Shown here piece by piece: positions 35,701 to 47,700 of a stretch of 64,000 nt of DNA. The translations under genes and the position numbers were made by a program. The stretch is from Gorsachius magnificus (lineage: Eukaryota > Chordata > Aves > Pelecaniformes > Ardeidae). The first letter of the stretch is position 1, and each line of letters starts with the position of its first letter. The stretch covers positions 19,480,213-19,544,212 of the forward strand of contig CM067089.1 in NCBI GenBank assembly GCA_034008185.1, read 5' to 3'. A model generated the notes under the pieces. The model saw only the letters and a list, made by a program, of their open reading frames with translations, was not told where the DNA came from and ran no database searches.

Positions 35701-38700
35701 CTTCCTCTCATAGCACAACTTTCTGACATAAAACTTTTTTAGAGAGGCACTGTGCTGAATATAGTTAGAGGAGTACAGAGCCTGCCTGTTGACCATTATG
35801 CTACCTGCCCTCACATTGGGGTTTGTAAAGGGCTGGAAAATATCTGCAAATGCATTTTGTAAGAACTTGTAGGAAAACCATCCATTTAAAATGTGCTTCT
35901 ACACACAGCTCCTATTTTTGTTTTGCATTTTTGCACTTAAACTTCAGTTCCTGTGAGGAGAAGTGGTTTGAAGAGCTGAAAGATGAGGACAAGTAGAGGG
36001 TGGTAGGTCAGGCAATGGCACCAGAAAAAATGTTTGCCTGATCATACATTAGTTACGATGTTTACAGGCACATCTATTTTGTGATGCAGTTTTGCTGCTT
36101 GAGTCACTGTGAGCAAAGAAATGAAAAGAGAAAAGGCAGTTCTATATGCAGAGAAAGGGACTGGGAGTTTTGAACCTGGCTTTATCATGGCTTCTTGTAC
36201 AAGACTGGGTTACAACATTTCTTGCAACTGTGCCCTAATTCGTGTCTAGAAACAAGAACAGTGGCTGGGCCGTTTGGAGCCTCAGAAGTCTGGTGGCTGC
36301 AGAGCTTGTGGCTCTATGAATGAAGACGGATCAACATGGAATACTGATGTTGGTCTTGCTCCTTCCAAAATGAAAACCAGACTGCTGCATGCAACAGTGC
36401 AGGAAAATAGTTTTTCAGTCTGCTGTGAATATCATACATGAAAGAAAGCAGTAACAGGGCTTTTCTGCTTACAGTATATCAGCTGTTAAATATAGCACAG
36501 AGCTATAAAAAGCAGAGCAAATTCTAGTATGGCTTTTATAAGTGGAAGGCTGGACCTAATAAAATTTCTGTGCTTAGTGCTTGAAAAAGAACCTTTGGTT
36601 AGTTTCTTTTGCTTTGTCCTTACAAACTCTCAGCTCACCAATTTTGTAGAAACAAGGATTTTGTCTGTGTTTTTGTACTGATGCCAGAGTGTTTTACTCT
36701 TAGATTTGTATTGCTTGCTCACTTCTTGCAAGGTCTCTCACTGGTGCTTACCTATTTATAAAACCATAACGCGGGTGAGGCAAAAGCAGCTGGTGGCTGG
36801 GCATTTGGCTTATGGGAGAATAGAGGTTTTGACAGTAGGGACCATAAATCTGCTAATGACTTGTCTTTGTATAGCAGGCTTCTGGTTCATAGCATGCTTG
36901 TGCATGCTGTGCCTGTGTTAGGTTGTGTTTGCTCATGCTGCATCTAGTTTATACAGTAAGATGAGGAAATTGAGACTATGTAGTACATAACCTAGAGAAA
37001 GGTCATAGTAGAATAGAGTATTTCCTTATTTTCACTATGTACAACATTAGTTGTGTTTTAACAAAATAAATAAAACCTCTGAGTAATGACTTAGCAGGCT
37101 CCATACAATGTCCGTTGTGAGAAAGAGAGCATGAAGCATTTATTATGTTAATGCCTTGTATTGTATATCTTGAGTGGAGCTTTTCCTCTCAGTCTAATAG
37201 CAAGAAATTACTGAAATCCAAGATATTTGCAAAGTAGCCTTAAGATTTTTGTAACATTTCTTTAAAAACCTTTTCTCCCTATTTGTTTTTATTCCTTTTA
37301 TTTGCTGGCTAAATGGTTTGAGTCTTTTATGCTGCATTTCTGTAATTGTAATTTGTATAGCCACGTGGTAACCAAGAAAAAATATGAAGGGATTACAAAA
37401 GCTACAGGAGGAAATACTGAAACAAGAAGAAATGATCCCCTGGCTATTGTCCTATGAATAATTGGATCTATATTGAGGCCTTTGAGACTGCTGGTTTGGG
37501 GTTTTTTTGGTCTCATTTCTTTTCTATGGTTTCAGGATTTGAGGACTAGCAAGTATAACAAAAGGGCAGACCCAAAGAGTAGAATGGCTTTCAGTTAAGG
37601 CAAGTTAGAGCAATGTACAAGTAGAGAAAAAACGTAAGGGGAGAGATTTAAATAGCTCAAAAGAATGTAACCTATTGGCCATGCCCATTCCACAGAAATA
37701 TCTTTCCTCTTTATAGTGACTTAATATAGCTTCCAGAATTAAAAATAGGAGGTAGTTAGCCTCGTAAATCTTCTTCATTAGCTGTTACAAAAACCATCCT
37801 GCAATATGCAAATGTTTAAGAAACAGCTCTGTGCTGTATAACTCCCATTTGATCCTGACACCCTGTTGCTTTTTCTGCTAGAAAGTGGAGTTGGGTGAGA
37901 CCTACTTTGCAGGTGTGAGGATGCAAATGACCTCAGGGTTTGGACAGGCAACTTTACTATTTGTTCTCCCTCTCCTCTCCCTAACACACGTCTAAGCTCA
38001 ATGTCATCTGGAAAGGAGACTTTTTACAGATTGTCACTGTATCCTATTTCAAGAAAGGGATGCGATTTCTAATTCTAGTAAACAGAATGCTATGGCAAGT
38101 AGACATGTGTTTAAGTGAAGTTATGTGAGATTGCAGAGGGAATGTCATTTTTAAGGTCTTAATTGTTTTTCCGCCTTCTGTTACAGTTAATACTTTTATG
38201 AACATTTTGTTGGGGGCATGGGCCTGACAATATTTTTGTTTGGGTTTTTTCGTATCGTTTTTCTCCAAACATTAAAACATTATTTTCCATGAGGCATTTT
38301 GAAGTGCTCATCATCATTTAAAGAAATAGCTGTTTTGGATTACTGGTGATGTATTAAAAAAAAAAAAAAAAAAGGCAAACCTCTTAAGCATAACCCACTG
38401 CATATTTAATGCATATTAACATAAGCATGTGCATTTTATAAGGCTTTAACTATCTTGTTCTTTAACTGAAGTTCCTTCATCTTAACGCTTCTATTGCATA
38501 TTTAATTAAATTGCTGGGAAGTGTAGTTGGTTGATGAGTAAAGCACTTTGCTTCCTGAGGAATGCTGCTGTGCAGGCATGTGTCAGATACCGTCCAAAAG
38601 CTGCAAAATGCAGCTCCTCTTGGGATGAGGGGAAAGAAATTTATTGCTTCAGAATACTGAGGGGGGAGGGGAATGTTTCCTGCTTGCAGAGCAGGGAATA

Positions 38701-41700
38701 TCTCAAAGGCAAAGGAACTAAACCACATTATTGTGCAGCATGTCATCCTTTTGGGAGGTACCTGTTGTCAGGCAGATAGCAAACTCCTTTTATTTTGGAC
38801 TTCATGCTTAGACAGATCTTTGTACTGTTTAAATAGCATAATGTGTTACTATTAAAGTGATCAAAGTGCTTCCGCAGAGCCTTTTGTCCTTCTCAGTGTT
38901 GTATTATACTAGGAAATGTTTGTTTATTCATTTCTTGCTCTTTTCCAGATTGCTGATCTACAACTCCATAAACTGGATGAATTGGACTGTTTGATCCAGG
39001 GCCTCCTTTATGTTGATTCTGTTGGTTTCAATGGCCAACCAGAGTGCTATTATTTTGAAAATCCTACAGATCCTGAACAGTGCCAGAAGAAGCCTTACTG
39101 CCTTGATAATCCATATCCTATGCTGCTGGTTAACATAGGCTCAGGGGTCAGCATCCTAGCTGTGTATTCTAAGGACAACTATAAGAGAGTCACAGGATCC
39201 AGGTAAACTTAATTCTGTGTTTTCTTCATTCTATTTTCTTTTCTCCTTAATAATTGAACAGATAGAACCAGACAGTATGACTAGTACATGCAGCCCCAGA
39301 ATCGTGCTTGTCTTCCCATTTCTTTTAAAAGCCCACCAGTAGCAAGGCTGGAAATATCCCAGGATTCCTTCAGAGAGGGGGTCTACCTCAGGGAAATCAT
39401 TGATCCATTCAGCTTGAGAGCTGCCTTAGTCTCTTCTTGGTGTTCTTACCCACTTCCTCTCTCTTGCTATGAATTACCAAAGTAAAGCCGTCCCAGCAAA
39501 TGAATCTTTTCTCCCTTGCTTTGATCCCCCAGAAAAGCCAGAGCAGTGAAATGAAAATGTTTGGGCTAAACAAAAAACTCTTGCTTACTAGTTAGGATGT
39601 ATCCAGGATATAGGAAAACTTTGTAGAATTACCTGCTACTACTGGATTTTGGCAGAAGAATCTCACTAGAACTCTTGTTTCCTTACTGTTTGTACTAGTC
39701 TTTGGACCATGCTGGTAAATTAAGGAATGCCAGCATGTAAAGACTAGAATCAGATTTTTCTGTATTCTTGCTTTTTCCTCAGTGTGATTTCAGCCTTGGG
39801 TCAACTAATACTTGCTGAAATTATTTGTAGGGTACAGCTGACTTGAAGTGGTCTTTGGCCTATGCTCAGTGAGAGGTTTAGATGTGACTGCTCTTTTCAG
39901 GAATTCAGGAGTTCAGTAGTGTGGATGCACAATCTTGTTCTCAAGGCCAAAAACAGTCTGAGGCATGTTTCTCTGTAGAGGTGGCAACAGTGCTTACTCA
40001 CAGGAAACCACTTTAGTTACAAATGTGTCCTCCCAGACTAGTAGTAAAAATACCAATAAATCTATCCCACTTTTTCCTCATATGTGCAAACTAAATTGAT
40101 ACATTTCATTTTTAGTAGTCTTGTAGTCTTAAAAACAAAACCAAATAGACCACAAAAATGGAAACCTAAAAAAAAAAAAATCCCCTTCCAAAACAACAAC
40201 CAAAGAAGCTTTTTGCGTTTGCTATCGCCCCTTCCAAAGCTGTGTTCCGTTCTTCAGTGTCATGGTACATACTAACAAAGTTTCTCCTGTATACTGCACA
40301 TGACTGCATATATGTCTTCTGTTGCCTTATCTAGGGTATATCTTTGCCCCGATGGTAGCCATGAGCCATTTCTCTGTATGCAATACAGGTGAACACAAGT
40401 TGAATGGAAGGGGTACTGGTTTTTTTGCAAATCTGGTTGTTTTTCAAGCATAGCCCTTTTGATATCTGTAGATGTGCTTCTGATCCTTTCCACTACATAA
40501 GGAAAAACATGACTGCAGTGGGTTGCCGACTTGTTACAGATGATGAAATCTATATGTTCTTGTGGATGGTGTGCAGAGCTTCCTACTGTGCAGATGCTGA
40601 ACGTATTACAATGCTACTAGATGTGTTCTGAAAAACTTGCCTAATAATCCAAGAGCACTGACTGAATGGTGTTCCTATCTGACCTCCTGTGCTTTTTTGT
40701 GAAGCACAAGTGTGCTGTCTCACTGATCGTCTTGTTTACAGTGGCTCCGATCAGCGTGACTTGCAATCAGGGCAAATAAGCTAACTTTCTCAAGGGTTAA
40801 GAAAAAATGAGGAAGGATGTAGAGGTTAGTAAGTTGAAGTTCATGTCTGTTGAGGCTGAAGAGTCCAAAGTAGAATTTTAATGAAATGAGTTAGCAACCC
40901 GTTACACAGAGCCAAGTATGCCCTGCTAAATTTATATAGTCAGTAAATACTGAACTTGAGCCTGTGCAAGATATTAAAGTGGCTGCTCCTTGCTCAGTGT
41001 TCTTTGGAGGGCTGAGACAATCAGGGCTGATGCTAGCGTTGCTTTGAACAGGAACCAACCAGAGTGCTTCCTGCTGCTGGCTAGGGGGACAAGATCTGTC
41101 TTGGCTGCTGGTCCCTGCATAGATACTTAGCTTTGATCGCTGTTTATTCTTTTATCACTGACTTAAGTGATCTGCTGGCTAATTATTCTTGCACAAGGAC
41201 AACTTGCAAGAGTGCTACAAACACACAGTCAGCAAACTGACATCTGTGGTGTTGGATCGGACCTTATTCTCAGCTAACCCTTTATTTAGCATCATTTCTT
41301 CTATTTAAATATTAAGGACTTAAGAGTGGTTCAGTTAAAACCACACTGGATGACATTTGTGTTACATAGAAAACTCAAGTTAGGGTGTCTGTCTTCGCTT
41401 TTCTGAGGGAGGAGCTGCAAGATATAGTTGGTGGCTGTGTAGACTATGTTGAAAATATAAATCTGAAGATCTGTGGTAAAAGCTGTTTCAAGCTGCTGGT
41501 CTGAAGGAACTGTGCTTTTCTAGTCTTGGAGGAGGAACGTTCCTGGGCCTGTGCTGTCTGCTGACTGGCTGTGAGACGTTTGAAGAAGCACTAGAAATGG
41601 CTGCAAAAGGAGACAGCACCAATGTGGATAAGCTGGTGAAAGATATTTACGGAGGAGACTATGAGCGGTTTGGCCTTCAAGGGTCTGCTGTAGCCTCAAG

Positions 41701-44700
41701 GTACATGTTAATTGAGCTGTTTTTAAGGAGTTCCTTGGGAAACTTACTGTGCATGATGAACTGAGTGCGTAATCGTTGGACTATGCACTATGTCCATGTG
41801 GAAATGTCACTCTGAATGTATCATGTGGTTTGTCCTTGGATCTCTCACCTACTTCTTACTAGGTTTTTTTGTTGGGTGTTTTTGGTTTTGTTTTTTTTTT
41901 TTAAACAGGTATAAGCAATGCTTGATGCAGTTTGCTTCCATTTAAATTACGGTTAATTTAGAAGTGTCTTTGCTTATTGTTCTGCCTTGCCAGTGAGATC
42001 CCTTTTCATGTGTTCAAATCTATCTCGAATTGATGGATATCAAATCCAAGCAAAGCTTTTTAAGCTATAGAATTTCTAAGGGCTTTTAGCACTCCTAAGT
42101 TACTCATATTAAAAGTAATAATCTTCCCCACACAGCTTTGGCCATATGATGAGTAAAGAAAAGAGAGATTCCATCAGTAAAGAGGACTTGGCCAGAGCTA
42201 CTTTGGTCACCATCACCAACAACATAGGGTCTATTGCTCGCATGTGTGCATTGAATGAGGTAAGATAGCGTATTTACTATAAGCTTAAAACCATTAGAAC
42301 CAACATAGTAAGACTATCAGAATACAAAAATGCAAATTGCTGATACAGGTGGTGCATAACTGGCCTTGGTAAATATGCATATGTTTAATGTTGGGCCCTA
42401 ACTCTTGTGATTTGTGTTATGTGTATGCTTTGAAAAGTGTAAGGTACTTTGAGTTTCAAAGGTAGGAAAGAGGGGAGAAAAGTTGACTGTAACGATCTCC
42501 TTGAACCATTGATGCCTACAGCTGTTCAGCTGCTCTCAAGCTGTAATATGTGGATATTAACGCCTCTGTAATCCAAATTAGTACTCTCAATTACCTTGTA
42601 GTTGTTAACAGATCTTGCTATGCCATGACAGATTCTTTTTTTAAAATAGTATTTTTCTTGGCTTGTTTCCATAGCATGATGGGTTCAAACTGTGTATTGT
42701 GTTAAATGTTTTGGTGGATAGAAGATCCATTGTGTTGGGTAAGAGAGAAGAAAAATTAGTTCATTATCGTGCCTCGAACTCCTATCAGATGCTTGTTACA
42801 TTCTTTTCTTTAAGCACGATAGCTATGGATGGATTGTTCCATTCATACGCCTTTTCAGCTTCCAGTAGTTTAAAAAAAAAACCAAACCCCAAACATTTAG
42901 ACACTTGTTTTGAGCTGCAAATTGCATTACTATTATGTGGTAACTAATCTCTTTTGTATGCTCTCAATTAATTGATCTGGTTTTTTTAATACATTGATGT
43001 TTTTAGCTCCATAGTATTCTGTGGTTAGAAGAAAGTGCTGCTTTTACTTTTTGAATCAACATCCTCCCCCCCCCCCCCCCCCCCCAAGAAACCAACAAAA
43101 CAAACCCAAGAAACTCGCCAAACTGCCATCTGATTACTGGGTCCTATCTAGCTTTTTGCTTTATGAGAAATAGCAAATAATTCATCAGTAGTGATTTTGG
43201 TGGGTTTGGGTTTTTTTAATAAACCTTTACCACATCTCTGCCTTAGTCTTTCCAAGACAGAAAATCCCAATACTTAGTCTCCTCTCCTGTGAAAGACACT
43301 CTGTCTCTTTTCCACTGTTTCATTTTGTCTTTTTAATCTTTTTATGGTTCTAATTTTGAGATCGAATGATCAGACCTTCATGCAGTATTCAGAGTGTGGT
43401 CGCACAATGAATTTATGCGATGGCATATTGATAAATTTCGTGTTCTGAGTTTCTTTACTAACAGTTCTTAGTATTTTATTTTTGTGAGCACGGAGGTCAT
43501 GTTTTTCAGAAACCATCCACAGTCTTAAGTGGCGGTGGCTAATTTGGAGCCTATCATTGTGTCTGAATACTGAAGTCTCCCTGCTTCTTCCCTTCCTCTT
43601 ATGCCATTTCACTCTTTTACTTCAAACTTCATCTGCCATTTTATTCCTCGTTCACCGGGTGTAAGCCTCTTCAGCATTGCTATGTTGTTCATTTTTCATT
43701 CTGACTCTCCTGAATAATTTTGTATGCCAATAAATGTGATATTTGTTGCTAATATCTCTTTCTAGAGCACTTTTAAACTGTGGCGAACAACGCAAGTCTC
43801 AGCATATGCCCCTATCAAATGCCACTGATAACCTCCCTTCATTGTGAAAAGTGGCTACAGATGTTATTTTTTTGGCAATTTGATTCTTTCAGTCAGGATG
43901 ATTCTCTTTCAGTGTTCTCTTTGCTTTCAGCTTCTTTACAGTGTTGCCTTGTGGCATGGAGTTCAAGCAGCATTGTACAGGGCTATCAAAGCATGGAGAG
44001 TTGCAGCAGGGAACCACATGCGACGCGTTCAGGGGAGGAAATACGCTACTAATGAAACTAATGCTTCTGAGTCATTGTGCAAAAGTTCCTAACATCTTTG
44101 TTTTGCGGGCAGGCTTACTCAAAAACTGGACATGATCCATAGAATTTTGTAGAGGTATGTGGATTGATGCATAAAGTATTCCTCATTTCCGAGACAAGGT
44201 CAAAGTAGAATTTCTTGAACAGAGCTAGATTTATTCTGTAGCTTTAGAGGAAAAAAAACCCCTTCATTTAGTAGCTTTATATATTGTTAAAAAATATTTC
44301 AGACATGATATATAATTGCAAGTCAGCTAATCTCTGGATAGCTTGCTCTCTGGGGAAAAAAGTAATGCTGTCGTTCTGCTAAGTAATCTAGACACCTAAA
44401 TTGCCTTTGGGAGATACAGCTCTGACTCTCACTAAGCTTGATGAATGAAATGCCCAAATAAGAGCTTAAAAAAAGTTGAATATGATATTGAAAAAGTTGA
44501 ATATGAATATGATTAGATTAGGGTTATGGTGAAGCTCACTTTTGGGTTCTTTGACAAAATCAATTTATGCCCTGAAGCATGAGTTTTGATAAGTTTGGGG
44601 GTGTTTTCCTCCCCCACCCCCCAATGATTACAGCTTTAATATTGTGTTGAAAATTACTTGCATATGTGCAGGAAAAAATGAGTCTGGGGAATAAATGAAA

Positions 44701-47700
44701 TATTCTGTCTGAAGAACTTCAAAGGAAAGTTTGCTTGCACAAAGTTGGCAGCAGGGTAGAAAAATTCTGTAGTCTGGAACCATTTGGCTACACATCATTT
44801 GAAGCTGTCTGTCCTAGGCACAGCAAAACTGCATAAAGGGAACCAATCTCCCTGGCTTATATTTTTCCTACTAGCAGAACATGTAAGTTGCATCTGAACA
44901 AGTGTTTTTGCAAAAATACATGCAGAATTTTTTAATTGCATCTTTTATATAGATTCCCATATCTAATTAAATTGGCAAATATGTGCATATACTATATTGG
45001 AGCTATACTATGGCTCTCTACTGCAGGGTAGTTGAACAATTTAGTAAGACACCACAGAGTGGAAGAATGCATGTCTCTTCCAGGATGTTGTATTTTGGTT
45101 AGCTTAAGTAAGCATTTCATCACCATCCCTTCATCAATTTAAGCCTTCTGTCTTTCAGCTTTGAATATTTCCACAGTGAGCAATTTAAAAGTAAATTGGC
45201 AAGACAAGATATAAAAGATAAAATATAAGATTTAAAGTAGCATTTCTTTGTTTTCCAACTCCTGAAAAATGCTAAAGCTGTTTTTTAGTTCAGTTCAAAA
45301 ATCTAGGTAACTTTACATCTTTAACGTAATTTTTAACCTTGTCAAGTCAAGGTATGTTGGAAAATAAAATTGATATGAAATGTGCATGTTGATATATACA
45401 CTGATATTCTAGTAAATATGAGTAGTATTTTTAGATTTAAAATTTTCAGTAATTTTTATATGTGGTGTTAGATACGGCTTTCTTAAATTTCTGGTAAGGG
45501 TAGCTTCGTGTGTGTATTCAGAAAAAAAAATAATTTCATGAAAGTGAAATTCAAATGTAGATTCTAATCAATTTGATGGTATTGCATTACAGGAAATTAA
45601 TCAGTTACACATTTGTCCCTCCATTGTCAGAAATTACTTCAAAGACAAAACTGCCGTGTCAGAGGGTGCAAAGTGCTCTTGGCCATGTTTCACAGCAGCC
45701 TTTTGAAATTTGAGTAGTTCTTATTTTCAGCCATATAAGTTCCTAGGAACGAGTATGAATGCATCCTGATGTGACTGCAGAGTCTAAGGGGATAGATGAC
45801 TATAAATGTGAACTAGTTAAATAAAGTTTGTGTTGATGTGTTTGATTTGAGGACAATCAGACATGTAACTCAGTCATCAGAGACTGGGTAAATGAATTAT
45901 TGCATCTGGGTATCACCAGTTCCCAATACTGAGTATTCAGGTGAGGATGTTCTCCGTGGTATGTCATGTGCACAGTACTGGCCACAACAAAAATGCAGTC
46001 TGTAGCAGAGCAACTGCTGCAGAACCAAGCATTAGGCTTTATAGAGCTGTAGGAATCTAGAGAGGTAACACTTGGTAATTCCAGCCTCTGTGCAGATTTT
46101 TGCTGGTAATTTTCAGCAGAGGACTCTTGAAGATGCATTTCTAGGGCTCCTTCGAGACTCCTGTAAAGGCTTACGTCTCCAGGTTTTGGCCTCCTAATGA
46201 ATCTTCTAGACCAATTCTGGTGCATGGTGAGCATCATATGGTATGCCAGTTCAGAATGCAGGTGCATTTTTCTTTATAACAGGCAAAACTGGGCTTGGTA
46301 AGGTAGTTATGGGCGTTGTTTAAGCACCAGAACTGTTGATTACGTGCACTGATGTGCACGCAAGTAAGGATGGTGTGTGGCTTTCTCACTGACAGCATAA
46401 TGCTGATTGTTCAAAAATCAAGCTTCTATCAAAAAACTTAAGTGAGCTGTGAAACAAAGGAATGCAATACATGTTAAGTATCATGTTGGCCATCTTTTGC
46501 TTGCTTTTTGAAAATGGAACCACAGTCCAGATAATGAAAGATGCTTCTTCCCATCTCTAACGTAATCCTTCTCAGATACCCATCAGGTTCTCCATCTGGA
46601 TTTAATAATCATAGTGATCTCTGATCAGCTGCTTCATTTAACAAGCAGGGGGAAAAGATGTCTTTGGTGCAGCCACACCATATACAATTAAAAAAACCCC
46701 AAACCCACAAAACACTCACAATCGTGTTTGTGTTGGGAAGGTCCTGGGCTTTTAGCAAATACTCACCATCTCTGATATCAGCCTCTCACTTTCTGTGGAA
46801 TAAACTTTCTTTTTTTCTTGCAACATCTCTACTTAGCGGCCAGTAGCTGCAATTATTTTTTTGACTTTTCAGTCTGGAGAATTTAAATGTAACCCAAAAT
46901 TCCCATTTAACTTTATAGTGGAGGCAGAAGTATATGTTGGATGAGGGAAATAATGTAGCTGAACGTAATTTTTGCCCGTCTGCTTTTCAATTTTACAGAA
47001 TATCGACAAGGTGGTATTTGTTGGCAACTTTCTCAGAATTAATATGATTTCTATGAAGGTGCTAGCATATGCTATGGATTATTGGTCCAAGGGGCAGCTG
47101 AAAGCTCTGTTTTTGGAACATGAGGTAAGGAAATACATGTTGAACTTGCTTTTACTTGCAAGTACAAAAGTCTTGTGGTTCTTAACTTCGTGAAGTTAAA
47201 AGGGAGAATTTCAATGCCATTGCTTTGAAGTGAATGCACAAACTAAGTTCTGCATAAATATAATTTAATTACAAATTAATTTGAAAATACCCCTTGTTAA
47301 ATCCCTGGCTTGATTCATTGCTAAATATTGCACATCTTATTTTTGCTTTCTGACCCTAGTAGCAACAATGTTCATTTACGTGGTCTGGTATATAAACCTC
47401 AACTAGAATTAATTTCTGTAAGCATAATTTTGAGGTGGCTGTCAGATGGATGTGTTCATGATGGAAACTGCCCTGCCTCAATACAGCATTGTTACAGTAG
47501 TTCTGTAATTTCTTCTTTGTCAATTTTTGAGAACTGTGTAAGATTCCTCCCAGTAAAAGGTCCTTTATTGGACCTAAACAGGGTCATGTTAAATCATGAT
47601 TCAGATAGAGCAAGTACTTGGCATAGCAAAGCTGATCTTACAAGAAAGGTCTTTTGATTGCCTTAACAGAGCTGAAGACTTCATATGCTCATGTTTGTCT

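Larger units (their letters stand above)
42260..46998. other. PANK1 intron 5 (miR-107 host intron)
   Basis: About 4.7 kb. Holds a 20-base C run, an old CR1 fragment, the miR-107 hairpin and a 136-codon antisense open frame, each listed separately. The remainder is AT-rich without recognised features. Confidence 0.75.
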
